Positions 44,030 through 52,874 of a DNA stretch of 64,000 nucleotides are shown in pieces (position 1 is the stretch's first letter; every line of letters begins with the position of its first letter). The translations under genes and the position numbers were made by a program. Under the pieces are notes generated by a model. The model did not search any database. It was not told the DNA's origin and was given only the letters and a program-made list of their open reading frames with translations. Source of the DNA: Gammaproteobacteria bacterium UBA7449 (GTDB lineage: Bacteria > Pseudomonadota > Gammaproteobacteria > Pseudomonadales > Pseudohongiellaceae). The DNA is taken from contig DLPV01000019.1 in the NCBI GenBank assembly GCA_002477465.1, forward strand, positions 19,849 to 83,848, in the 5' to 3' direction.

Positions 44030-45121
44030 ATGCAAAGATCCCGGAAAATAGCGAAGCCTCCAGTCGACGCGATAAACACGGTGCTGCCCACCATGTTCCT
44101 GGCTTTGATATTGGCCAGCAGCGCGGCGCTAGGTCAGACTGACGCGGAATCTGTTGCCCACGGCGTTCGTAATGATCTGCCACGGCCCTACATAACCCAG
44201 CGCGATTGGGGTGAGTTACCAGACAACACGGCGGCCTGGGCGGCTGTCACCGCGGTTGAGCCTGCACCCGATGGTAAGACTATATACGTGGTGCACCGCT
44301 GTTTTGAAAATTCCTGCGAAGATCGCCCGGAAGACCCGATCCTTAAATTTGATTACGACGGCAAGCTGTTGGCCAGCTTTGGCCGGGGTCTGTTTGTTTT
44401 CCCCCATGGCGCCACGGTTGATCACGAGGGTAACCTCTGGGTCACCGATGCCCGGGCAAATGATGACACTGGTCACCAGGTGTTCAAGTTCAGCCCGGAT
44501 GGTGAAGTCCTGCTGACTTTGGGACGGCCCGGTGAAGGTGGCTCAGAGCCTGGCTTGCTGTATTGGCCTAATGATGTCGTTGTCGATCCCCGCGACGGCG
44601 ATATTTTTGTAGCCGAGAGCCATCGCAACGGCCTTAATAATCGCATTGCGCATTTCGCCAGTGACGGTAGCTTCATCAAGGCTATTGGCCGCAAAGGAGA
44701 AGCGTCCGGAGAAATGAGTGAGCCTCATAGCCTGGCTATGGATTCAAGGGGCCGCCTGTTTGTGGGTGATCGGGAAAACAACCGTATTCAAATTCTGTCG
44801 CAGGAGGGTGAATTTATTGATGAGTGGACGCAGTTCGGCCGGCCCAGCGGCATCATGATCACGGCGGACGACACGATCTACGTGGCCGACTCCGAGTCAG
44901 GCCCAGATACGGGGGCTGGGGAGCTCATGGGCATCATGAAAGGTATTCGCATTGGCTCGGCAATCGATGGCACGGTCCACAGCTTTATCGAAGATATGGA
45001 GCCGCTGCGAGATGATCATTCCGGAGCAGAGGGCGTTGGTGTCGACCATGCGGGTAATGTCTACGGGGCTGTGGTGAGGCGGCGTATGTTGGAGCGCCAC
45101 GTGCTGAAAAGTGAGCCCTAG
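44030..45121 (+). CDS. NHL-repeat six-bladed beta-propeller protein
   Basis: 363 residues, with a hydrophobic segment at about 18-35 (VLPTMFLALILASSAALGQ) acting as signal. Repeats with NHL pattern follow: VFPHGATVDHEGNLWVTDARAN, YWPNDVVVDPRDGDIFVAES, SEPHSLAMDSRGRLFVGDRENNRIQIL and RPSGIMITADDTIYVADSE. Such propellers resemble peptidylglycine-alpha-hydroxyglycine lyase folds but lack a proven site. Periplasmic binding or lyase role cannot be decided. It follows a quinohemoprotein gene and precedes a GNAT gene. Confidence 0.82.
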   Translation: MQRSRKIAKPPVDAINTVLPTMFLALILASSAALGQTDAESVAHGVRNDLPRPYITQRDWGELPDNTAAWAAVTAVEPAPDGKTIYVVHRCFENSCEDRPEDPILKFDYDGKLLASFGRGLFVFPHGATVDHEGNLWVTDARANDDTGHQVFKFSPDGEVLLTLGRPGEGGSEPGLLYWPNDVVVDPRDGDIFVAESHRNGLNNRIAHFASDGSFIKAIGRKGEASGEMSEPHSLAMDSRGRLFVGDRENNRIQILSQEGEFIDEWTQFGRPSGIMITADDTIYVADSESGPDTGAGELMGIMKGIRIGSAIDGTVHSFIEDMEPLRDDHSGAEGVGVDHAGNVYGAVVRRRMLERHVLKSEP

Positions 45122-45158
45122 TCATGACCCAACCCACAGCGGGCCAGCCGTAAAAACC

Positions 45159-45701
45159 ATGAAATTCAGTCACCGTATCGCGGTACAAGCGGACATCCCG
45201 TCCATTATTGATCTGATGCGACTGGCGATTGAAGAGAACATGAAGGCTTATCTCTCCCATGCAGAGATTGAGGCAGCCAAAGAAACCATGGGTGTGGATC
45301 AAACCCTCATAGATGATGGCAGCTATTTTCTGATCGAAGCCGCGGTTGACGGCAAGCAAGTGTTGGTTGGCTGTGGTGGTTGGGGCAAAAGGCGCACCCT
45401 GTATGGCGGTAATCACACGAAAGGGCGCGATGACAGTCTCAGCGATCCGGCGACAGAGGCAGCCCGTATCCGCGCCATGTACACCCACCCGAAGTGGACG
45501 CGTCAAGGTATTGGCTCTTTATTGATTAAACTGGGCGAGGATGCGGCTCGTGCCGCAGGATTCAAGCGTATTGCTCTGGGTTCAACCGTGGCAGGTGAAC
45601 CACTTTACCTGGCCAAAGGTTTTAAGGAAGTCAGTCGAGAAGTATTGAAGGGAGAAAACGGCTCGGACAATCTGGTAGTTACTATGGAAAAACCGCTTTA
45701 G
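45159..45701 (+). CDS. GNAT family N-acetyltransferase
   Basis: 180 residues starting at ATG 45159 (MKFSHRIAVQ); the longer frame's N-terminus is not conserved-looking. The acetyl-CoA site is IRAMYTHPKWTRQGIGSLLI, with RQGIGS as the pyrophosphate loop. The end has LYLAKGFKEVSREVL. Substrate unknown. Soluble. 37 bp after the NHL gene, perhaps in the same transcript. Confidence 0.85.
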   Translation: MKFSHRIAVQADIPSIIDLMRLAIEENMKAYLSHAEIEAAKETMGVDQTLIDDGSYFLIEAAVDGKQVLVGCGGWGKRRTLYGGNHTKGRDDSLSDPATEAARIRAMYTHPKWTRQGIGSLLIKLGEDAARAAGFKRIALGSTVAGEPLYLAKGFKEVSREVLKGENGSDNLVVTMEKPL

Positions 45702-45753
45702 GTAAACGAATTGTGAGCTTTAGACAGGATTGTCAGTCAGCGGAGGCTCAGTC

Positions 45754-45957
45754 GTGGAAAGAATTACCCTAGCAAATCGCTTTGTTAACTACGCAGATGC
45801 TGCGAGTGTATTTCCGTTGGTGCAGGCCATCGCATTTTCGGTAGCTCTTTCGGAGCCGGATATTCGCTGCTCTATAGCCGATATCTGGCTGGCTTGTGCG
45901 TTCGTGGTGTTAAGTGCCTACACTGCAATTCTTGATCCACTCTGCCGGCTGTCATAG
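45754..45957 (+). CDS. Small two-TM hypothetical protein
   Basis: 67 residues from GTG 45754 with GGAGG 9 bp upstream. Two hydrophobic stretches can be seen (AASVFPLVQAIAFSVAL and ADIWLACAFVVLSAYTAIL). Not recognised. It precedes a second small membrane protein gene by 15 bp. Confidence 0.45.
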   Translation: MERITLANRFVNYADAASVFPLVQAIAFSVALSEPDIRCSIADIWLACAFVVLSAYTAILDPLCRLS

Positions 45958-45972
45958 CTCGAGCGAATTTTT

Positions 45973-46185
45973 ATGCGAACACTGGTCTTTATGCTGTTGG
46001 GAATGACGCTAGGGGCAGTTATGTCCCTGGTGCTGGCTGCTGCCGTGGTTTTTCTGCTGCCTTTGGTTACTGGCCTCGGCGGCGATGAGGCTTCTCAGGG
46101 TGTCATTCTCACCTTGGTAGTTGCTGTGACTGCGCCGGTCCTGGGTTTGATTGGCGCGGCCATTGGTTTTCGCAAGTCACGCTAA
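45973..46185 (+). CDS. Small two-TM membrane protein
   Basis: 70 residues: LVFMLLGMTLGAVMSLVLAA and VILTLVVAVTAPVLGLIGAAI are membrane-spanning, separated by a Gly/Asp loop. The C-terminus is RKSR, positive-inside. Not recognised. Confidence 0.6.
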   Translation: MRTLVFMLLGMTLGAVMSLVLAAAVVFLLPLVTGLGGDEASQGVILTLVVAVTAPVLGLIGAAIGFRKSR

Positions 46186-46224
46186 GTCAGGCTGCAAGTT
46201 GAGTCGCGCTTGTCAGTGCGCCAC

Positions 46225-46250
46225 AAAAAAGCCCTCCGAGGAGGGCTTTT
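46225..46250. terminator. Bidirectional terminator
   Basis: AAAAAAGCCCTCC pairs with GGAGGGCTTTT between convergent genes (small membrane protein and TonB receptor). Confidence 0.88.
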
Positions 46251-46280
46251 AAATCTGGAACCAAGTTGCTGTGCCGGGAA

Positions 46281-48434
46281 TCAGAAAGTAGTGCGAACCT
46301 GCAGTGCCAGCTCCATGCCGCCACCGTTACAGTAGTCTTCATTTTCTTCAACCACACCACCGGCAGTGGCACCAACGAAACGGGTTCGCTTTCGACACCA
46401 TTCCGCGTTCGTCATGTTGTTTGATTCCAGTCGAAACATGAGGTTGCCAAAAGCACGTTTCTCAACATAGGCAGAGAGGCGAGGGGCTTCGATAAACTCT
46501 TCGATATCATCAATATCGATCGCCTGGCGGCCAGTGCTGCCATTGGAGTTATTGCTGTAGTTGAAGCCATAGGTCAGGCCGCGTGAAGACACGTCATGAC
46601 GGAAACCCACATTGGCCTGCCAGCGGCCATTACCGCGCTGACGTCGCTTGATACCGAGGAAAGGATCCATGAATTCAGAGTCACGCAGGCGCACACCGGT
46701 AGTCAGCAAGGCATTGTTGAGGCCCAAGGGGTCAAGTTTGGTACTGACGTCGAGGTTCAGTCCATAGCGCTTGCCGTCGCCGATATTGCCGCGGGCAGAT
46801 TCCAGCTTGTTTTCGCTGCTAGAGACATCGATACGGTCGATGTGGTCTTCCACGTCGCGATACCAGAACTGGGAATTGACTACACCGAGTTCGTTAGGCA
46901 GCCGCATTTCGAGGTTCAATTCATAGCGCCAGGATTGCTCCTGACGAATGTCGGGGTTACCCGCTATGGTGTCTCGATCTTCGTCACCGCCATCCACAGA
47001 GGCGCTAAAGTCAGAAAAACTCAGCTGTTCCACATCTTTGCGGACGCCGGCTCGCAGCTGTAGGCTGGAGGTGATGTCGTAACGGTAGTCGATTCGCGGT
47101 CGCACGAACTGAAAGTCGCGCGAGTTGCTGACATCGCCACTCTGCTCGATGGTAGAAGTTTCCATCACGATTGAACTTTCCAGCGACATTTTCGGATTAA
47201 GCTGCCAATTATGATTGGCAAAGGGTTCCGTGCGCATTTCCTGAACCGTGGAGTTACCGTTTGGAATACTCACCGGAACCAGGTTGCCAAATGCGGGATT
47301 GCGCTCGCCGTCGGTATCACGGGCCAGCACCAGGTTGGAATCGCGGATTGTCTGTGCGCCTTCAACGCCAAGCTCCAGACCCTGGGAACCGCTTAAGCTT
47401 AAAGTATAGGAGGTGCGCGCGATACGTTCGCGATCGCGGCCCGCATTCTCGATGAACAGGTCCTGGGTGCTCACGTCATTCAGTAACTGAAAGCGGTTGC
47501 GCTGGTTTACCGAGTCGCGATCATTGACGATGAACAGAAAGCGGAAGGTGCCTGCGTTGCGAAAATCGTGCTCGAAGTCACCGCCGACTTCCCAGTTATT
47601 GCGCTGGTTGGCGTTGGACTCGGTTTCCACACGTGAGGAATTGTCTGCCATCTGGGTGATGGTGCGATAACGCTCATCCGGGACATCGCCAACAGTTTCG
47701 ACCAGCGCATTGAACTGCACCACGCTGCGCTGGAAGCTGTAGCCCAGGTTCATGCTGGTTTGCAGCTGGGTTTCATCGCGGGTGCGCGATTCACGGCGAA
47801 CCTCGGTGAGATCGCCATTCGGGCTAAAGCTGAATTCCTCGCTCTCCCAGGCGCGATAGCGGGGGTCGGCTCCCACGTTAAACAGGTAGTTTAAATTTCC
47901 AGTCTGGCCAGCGTGAGAGAGCTGGCCGCCAGGATCGAAGGTGCCGTCCTGTATGACATCGGAGCGCAGCTGCACTGTAGTGCTGGACCGGCTGGGTGTA
48001 TCCAGCAACACGACGTTTACTATCTGCCCGCTACCGCGAACATCCAGCTCTTCCGACGTGCCGCGAATAATCTCAATATGTTCCACCTGATCGGCAGAGA
48101 TGCGGGCCAGCTGGCTGCGACCACCGTTGTTCTTGCCAGTGATGCGCTGACCATTAATAAGCACTTCACCCGCACCGGATCCCAGGCCGCGCCCGCTACT
48201 GCTGCCGCGCAAGGCCAGTTCAATGCCGGGAATGCGGCTCAGCATATCGTTGGCTGAGACGGGGTAGAACTGGTCAAAGTATTCCGCCGGGTATACAACG
48301 GTCGAGTCTTTGTCCACTAAGTCAGTAGAGGGTATCTCTGCGGAGACAGCAAGTGACCAGGCCACCGCTGCCGTTAGCAGGCTGGCTTTAGTCTTCGCGA
48401 GTAGTTGGCGTTTAGAAAGGTGCCTGGAGATCAT
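46281..48434 (-). CDS. TonB-dependent outer-membrane receptor
   Basis: 717 residues. N-terminal signal peptide region ends SLAVSAE. The plug domain (about residues 45-145) has YFDQFYPVSANDMLSRIPGIEL, GEVLINGQRITG and EHIEIIRGTSEE. A 22-strand barrel follows, ending in Phe (LALQVRTTF), typical of Omp targeting. No TonB-box is obvious from sequence alone. Ligand unknown. Nothing in the neighbourhood shows a siderophore or vitamin pathway. Confidence 0.9.
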   Translation of the reverse strand: MISRHLSKRQLLAKTKASLLTAAVAWSLAVSAEIPSTDLVDKDSTVVYPAEYFDQFYPVSANDMLSRIPGIELALRGSSSGRGLGSGAGEVLINGQRITGKNNGGRSQLARISADQVEHIEIIRGTSEELDVRGSGQIVNVVLLDTPSRSSTTVQLRSDVIQDGTFDPGGQLSHAGQTGNLNYLFNVGADPRYRAWESEEFSFSPNGDLTEVRRESRTRDETQLQTSMNLGYSFQRSVVQFNALVETVGDVPDERYRTITQMADNSSRVETESNANQRNNWEVGGDFEHDFRNAGTFRFLFIVNDRDSVNQRNRFQLLNDVSTQDLFIENAGRDRERIARTSYTLSLSGSQGLELGVEGAQTIRDSNLVLARDTDGERNPAFGNLVPVSIPNGNSTVQEMRTEPFANHNWQLNPKMSLESSIVMETSTIEQSGDVSNSRDFQFVRPRIDYRYDITSSLQLRAGVRKDVEQLSFSDFSASVDGGDEDRDTIAGNPDIRQEQSWRYELNLEMRLPNELGVVNSQFWYRDVEDHIDRIDVSSSENKLESARGNIGDGKRYGLNLDVSTKLDPLGLNNALLTTGVRLRDSEFMDPFLGIKRRQRGNGRWQANVGFRHDVSSRGLTYGFNYSNNSNGSTGRQAIDIDDIEEFIEAPRLSAYVEKRAFGNLMFRLESNNMTNAEWCRKRTRFVGATAGGVVEENEDYCNGGGMELALQVRTTF

Positions 48435-48803
48435 GTTAAATTCCGTAGTAGCTTCTCAGATTCCGTTCATTCTTAATTAGCTAGTGGTCTGCTGGCTTTG
48501 ACTGCAACTTGCTGGGCGCCAGGAATCTCCCTAAGTAGTGAATAATTATATAGTTTTGATTTCGGCGACTTTGTGACATTTTGTAGGGTAACGGGGACGA
48601 ATTCCGTGAAAATGTGTCAATTTCGTGGCAAATTGCAACTCTGAGCGCCTTAAGCTGCCTTTGACTGCCAGAGCCATTGTCTCGAAGCCTGTCTGGGTAT
48701 TCTGTGAATTGCCGCAAACAATAGCTGCAATTTCCGAATTATGTGCTGATAACAAGGCATCACGCCAATAATAAATCAGAGCCGAAGACTCGAAAAAGCG
48801 ACC
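48435..48803. other. Intergenic region between divergent TonB receptor and heptosyltransferase
   Basis: About 370 bases holding both promoters. No riboswitch or Fur box was seen. Confidence 0.5.
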
Positions 48804-49865
48804 GTGAATCCTGAAAAAGCCCCCATTCTCTTGTTTCCGACCCACTTCCTGGGCAATTTTGTATTGGGATTGCCCTGGGTGCTGAAGGTGCTGGAAAGCC
48901 ATCCAGATGCCCTAGTGGTGCTGGATGTACGATTTGGCCCGCTCGCCGCCATGGTATTGCCGCCGCAAACCAGGACCTTGCTGTTTCCACGTAGTGAAAT
49001 GGCGAAGGACAAGCCTTTCTTCAGTCGTCTATCTCACTACTGGCGGTTCATGCGAGCGTTTCGAGGCGCACGAACGGACACCATTCTCGATTTGGAAGGG
49101 GAGCGCTTCACCGGTGTCCTGGCTCGTTTGAGCGGTTGCAGCAATCGGGTTGGGCATACCGGAAAGCGGGCGGAATTGTTCTATACCGATATCCGCGACC
49201 CCAATTACAAGAATCACCGCTTTAAAGCGTTCGGCGAAATTGTCAGCGAATATGTAGATGAGGTGGCGCCTTCCAGCAGTCTGCCTTATCGGATTGGTGC
49301 CTCGGCAGGGGAGACCATTGAAAAGTTGGTGACAGCAGCGGCGGGCAAAAATCTTGTTGCCGTTCACCCCGGTGCCAGTGTCTCCTACAAGTTGTGGCCT
49401 GGGGAATACTTCGCAGAATTGGTCACCTTGCTTCACGAAGCAGGGCTGCAGGTTGTCTGGGTCGGAGCTGGTGAAAATGACGCTGAAATCATTGATGCAG
49501 TGACAGCGCAGTTGGGAGGGATTGAGGTCTTTAACTTTTGCAACCGTCTCTCTTTTGCGGAACTCGCCGAACTCTACCGGCGTTGTCGCTTCTTTGTCGG
49601 TGGGGACAGTGGTCCCATGCATCTGGCGGCTTCTGCTGGCATCCCGGTTTTTGCCCTGTTCGGCCCAAGTGATGAAGCTATCTGGGCCCCGCTGGGGGAA
49701 AACAGCTATATGGTACGCGGCTCAGAGGCCTGTGGCGAAGACTGTGATACTTTCCGCTGCAGCTTTAATTACCGTTGTATGGCCTCTCTGCGTCCGCAGT
49801 CAGTGATGGCTGTCATCAATGATAAGATCCTTGGCCACGATACAGCTCAGGCTGTGGAAGATTGA
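48804..49865 (+). CDS. Heptosyltransferase family (GT9) protein
   Basis: 353 residues. The GT9 fold is visible: GNFVLGLPWVLKVLESHPDA near the start; the ADP-heptose binding region NLVAVHPGASVSYKLWPGEYFAELV; and FVGGDSGPMHLAASAGIPVFALFGPSDEAIWAP near residue 270, with conserved Asp and Gly. It transfers a heptose to the LPS inner core. It is followed by a GT2 gene with a stop-start overlap at 49862-49865 for a TTG frame, so the two are coupled and act in the same core. Confidence 0.9.
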   Translation: MNPEKAPILLFPTHFLGNFVLGLPWVLKVLESHPDALVVLDVRFGPLAAMVLPPQTRTLLFPRSEMAKDKPFFSRLSHYWRFMRAFRGARTDTILDLEGERFTGVLARLSGCSNRVGHTGKRAELFYTDIRDPNYKNHRFKAFGEIVSEYVDEVAPSSSLPYRIGASAGETIEKLVTAAAGKNLVAVHPGASVSYKLWPGEYFAELVTLLHEAGLQVVWVGAGENDAEIIDAVTAQLGGIEVFNFCNRLSFAELAELYRRCRFFVGGDSGPMHLAASAGIPVFALFGPSDEAIWAPLGENSYMVRGSEACGEDCDTFRCSFNYRCMASLRPQSVMAVINDKILGHDTAQAVED

Positions 49866-49906
49866 ACAGACGGCGAAACAAATTTCTCCTTGGTTGGGCT
49901 CCACAG

Positions 49907-50674
49907 ATGTTTCAGAAAATTCCAGTTAGTGCATACATAATTACCCTTAATGAGGCGCAGAATATCGGTGCCTGCTTGGATCGCCTGGTGGAGTTTGACG
50001 AGGTTATCCTGGTGGATAGCGGCAGTACTGACGGCACCGTGGAACTGGCCGGGCAGTACGAAAATGTTAAAACCAGTTTCAAGGAATGGTCGGGATTCAG
50101 CGAACAGAAAGCCCATGCCTTGGATCTGTGTAGCAATGAGTGGGTGCTTAACATCGATGCCGATGAAATCCTCACTGATGAATACCTCGAGGAAGTTATT
50201 AGGGTAGTGGAGGAAAACAAAGTCGTTGCCCTGGAATCAAACAGAACGCTTTACCGTTGGGGCAAAAGCCCCAAGAGTTTTGCAGGCGACGATCGCCTGA
50301 TCCGACTGTTTCGCAAGAGCGCCGGGCATTATGAACCGCGCCGTGTGCATGAAAGCATTAGTATTGACGGGGAGGTCGAAAAGACTGACGCTACCATCAA
50401 TCACCTTGAGAATCTTACCTATTCTCAACGCATTGCTAAGTCCAATAAATACAGCCAAGCCAAGGCCGAGGATAAGTTTGAAAAGGGCAGTAGCGTGTCC
50501 GTCATTACGCTTATTTTTGTCTTTCCGCTGACCTTTATTCAGATCTATTTTTTCAAAGGCTATTTTCTCGATGGCGTGGATGGATTGCTGACCAGTATGA
50601 ATGCTGCCTTCTATAACTTCATGAAGTACGCGAAGTTATGGGAAATCAAAAAGGGTAGAGCTAAAAAGCGATAG
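49907..50674 (+). CDS. Family 2 glycosyltransferase, WaaE-like
   Basis: 255 residues from ATG 49907; a TTG at 49862 is an alternative start overlapping the heptosyltransferase stop. Catalytic motifs: ITLNEAQNIGACLDRL, DSGSTDGTVELA (nucleotide sugar), and NIDADEILTDEYLEE with the DXD. It ends with a hydrophobic helix (VSVITLIFVFPLTFIQIYFF). It resembles WaaE/KdtX-type LPS-core glucosyltransferases. Completes a two-gene LPS-core unit. Confidence 0.87.
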   Translation: MFQKIPVSAYIITLNEAQNIGACLDRLVEFDEVILVDSGSTDGTVELAGQYENVKTSFKEWSGFSEQKAHALDLCSNEWVLNIDADEILTDEYLEEVIRVVEENKVVALESNRTLYRWGKSPKSFAGDDRLIRLFRKSAGHYEPRRVHESISIDGEVEKTDATINHLENLTYSQRIAKSNKYSQAKAEDKFEKGSSVSVITLIFVFPLTFIQIYFFKGYFLDGVDGLLTSMNAAFYNFMKYAKLWEIKKGRAKKR

Positions 50675-50877
50675 TCATTCAAGAATTGTGAAAGCCATGA
50701 ACGAGACCTTCAACTGACTCTGGTTGCTCCGACTCCAATTAGTTTCTCTATGCAGGCAAGCATACCAAGCCTTCATAAGCGGGATGTCCAATCCGATATT
50801 GAGGTACAAGCTGATTCTGGACCAGGCCGGCTGTTCTCGGTAAGTGGATAAGAAATATGAACTACAGACGTGAAATC

Positions 50878-50910
50878 AAAAGGGCGACGCTGTGAACAGC
50901 GCCGCCCTTT
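50878..50910. terminator. Terminator hairpin
   Basis: AAAGGGCGACGCTGT and ACAGCGCCGCCCTTT pair with one mismatch. It lies between the convergent GT2 and hydrolase genes. Confidence 0.8.
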
Positions 50911-50930
50911 ATTATTACTTTTTTAGCTGA

Positions 50931-51839
50931 TTAATCCTGTAAAAACGTCGAAATCTCGGCGTCAGTCTCGGTGATGCTGGCCAAATGGTTTCTACCATCA
51001 AGATTATCTTTCAGGAAAGCGAGCACATAGCGTCCGAGGGTAGACTTTTGCTCACCGCTGTTGGTGACGAACCTGTGGTCTCCTTCAGCCAGTTCCAAAT
51101 AGATTTTTGCGCTCCCAATTGAATCGTATACCAGCTTGGCATGATCTGCGGGTGGCGCGACTTCATCAACTGCACTCGCAATAACGAGGGCGGGCGCACT
51201 GACATTGCTGTAGTCGCCGCTGAATGATTGGCGGCGTTCGCAGCAATAAAGTGCGAGAGGGATAACTGCGCCAATGTTGTTGCCAAGTTCAGCAGCTGCG
51301 ACCAATGAGGCGCCGCCGCCCATGGAATGACCCATGATGGCAATCTTGTCAGGATCGATTTTATTGACTATTGGCGCTTCGGCGTTCTGATTTTCCGACT
51401 TGATGAAATCAACTGCAGCAATCAGCGCGTCCGCGCGTGCGGCAAGGGTATCGGTGGGTGAGTTGGTTTCCAAAATAAAGACGGTGTAGCCAAGGGAAGC
51501 CATGGCAGGACCCCACCACTCATACATGGCTGCATTGGCGCGGAAGCCTGGCACGAAAGCGATAGCGCCGTTAGGTAAATCGAAGCTTAGGGTGAGAGGG
51601 TAGAACACCATAGCGCCGGCAAAGGCATCTGCACTGACGTCGGGTTGGTAGGTGCGGACTTCGTAGACACGTTCATCAAATTCGCGCCCCGCTGCTAGGC
51701 CAATTTGGCGGCCTTCAGGGCGATAACGCCCCTGACTATTATCCTGAGCGAAACTGCTGCCAGAAAACGTGACTAGGCTAAGGACCAGGGTGATCATCAG
51801 GCCAAAGGCTGGTAGGGCCCTCTCTCTATGCAAGGTCAT
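50931..51839 (-). CDS. PETase/cutinase-like alpha/beta hydrolase, exported
   Basis: 302 residues. The signal peptide ends GSSFAQ. The fold is closest to PETase-type polyester hydrolases: GAIAFVPGFRANAAMYEWWGP (oxyanion region) then GHSMGGGASL with nucleophile Ser172. Asp225 (AVDEVAP) and His255 (EGDHRF) complete the triad, from alignment to the PETase pattern. The Cys pair that forms the PETase-specific disulfide is absent near Asp and His (Ala and Arg/Phe instead), and a different Cys pair (YCCERR) occurs earlier. It may act on cutin, polyesters or lipids. It stands alone. Confidence 0.85.
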   Translation of the reverse strand: MTLHRERALPAFGLMITLVLSLVTFSGSSFAQDNSQGRYRPEGRQIGLAAGREFDERVYEVRTYQPDVSADAFAGAMVFYPLTLSFDLPNGAIAFVPGFRANAAMYEWWGPAMASLGYTVFILETNSPTDTLAARADALIAAVDFIKSENQNAEAPIVNKIDPDKIAIMGHSMGGGASLVAAAELGNNIGAVIPLALYCCERRQSFSGDYSNVSAPALVIASAVDEVAPPADHAKLVYDSIGSAKIYLELAEGDHRFVTNSGEQKSTLGRYVLAFLKDNLDGRNHLASITETDAEISTFLQD

Positions 51840-52076
51840 GTGTGTTACCTCTCCTATATTTTGATTATTGCTGAATTAGACCGGAAAATGAGCACATCGG
51901 CCTGCAGGACAAGTAATTAATATAGCAGAGGCGATTCGGCATAGAAACTCACAAAACTCAGTAAATCCGGCCGTTGTCAGGCAGGCAATGAGAGGCGCAA
52001 TTTGCCGAGGATGTTGGACCTGACCTCGGAGAGGCATTATGCTCTTAGAATCAAGCAATAGAGGTAACGATTTACC

Positions 52077-52874
52077 ATGAAGTACACTCCCCTAAAGCGC
52101 AGCACCTGGTGTCAAAGACAGTTACTGCGTGTGATTTCCCTGTTCCTGATGCCAGCTCTGCTGCAGGCGCAGGAAGTAAGTGACCATCAATACAGCAGTG
52201 AAGCAATCCAGGCCGGCCTGGCCATTTACTCCCGCGAGTGCGCTCTCTGTCACGGCCCTCAGGGCGACCTGGTGAGCGGCATTAACCTGCGCCTGGGTCA
52301 GTTTCGCACTGCTTCGTCAGACGAAGATCTGCGGCAAGTGATCAGCAACGGCGCTGCCCAGGGGCAGATGCCGGCGTTTAATTTCAGGGATGAAGAGTTA
52401 AGCGGTGTGATCGCCTACATTCGAGCAGGATTTGACCCCGATGGGGTTGCGGTGCGTATCGGTGATCCCGAACGTGGCAAGGCGCTGTTTGAAGGGAAAG
52501 GTGAATGTGCCTCATGTCACCGGGTTAACGGTGAGGGGCCTCGTACTGCGCCGGATCTGAGTTCGATAGGCATCTTGCGCACGCCCACCAACCTACAGCT
52601 CAATCTAATCGACCCGGCGGCGGCACTGCTGCCAATCAATCGCCCGATTCGACTCGTTACGCGCAACGAAGAGACCATAGTTGGTCGACGGCTGAACGAG
52701 GACACCTACACCGTTCAGCTAATCGATTCGCAGGAGCGCCTGCGCTCTCTGCTGAAGTCGGAGCTGGTGACTTACGAAATTAGTGAGCGCCCCAGCAAAC
52801 AACCGACAAATCTCACCAATGATGAAGTTGCCGATATGGTTGGCTATTTGTTGACCTTGCGAGGTATGGAATGA
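52077..52874 (+). CDS. Diheme cytochrome c
   Basis: 265 residues. The hydrophobic signal is SLFLMPALLQAQE. Two heme sites: ECALCHGPQG (about residue 60) and ECASCHRVNG (about residue 143). Met ligands are likely in MPAFNFRDEE and in the second domain. A periplasmic electron carrier. It overlaps by four bases (ATGA) with a quinoprotein dehydrogenase gene, so it is almost certainly its electron acceptor. Confidence 0.93.
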   Translation: MKYTPLKRSTWCQRQLLRVISLFLMPALLQAQEVSDHQYSSEAIQAGLAIYSRECALCHGPQGDLVSGINLRLGQFRTASSDEDLRQVISNGAAQGQMPAFNFRDEELSGVIAYIRAGFDPDGVAVRIGDPERGKALFEGKGECASCHRVNGEGPRTAPDLSSIGILRTPTNLQLNLIDPAAALLPINRPIRLVTRNEETIVGRRLNEDTYTVQLIDSQERLRSLLKSELVTYEISERPSKQPTNLTNDEVADMVGYLLTLRGME

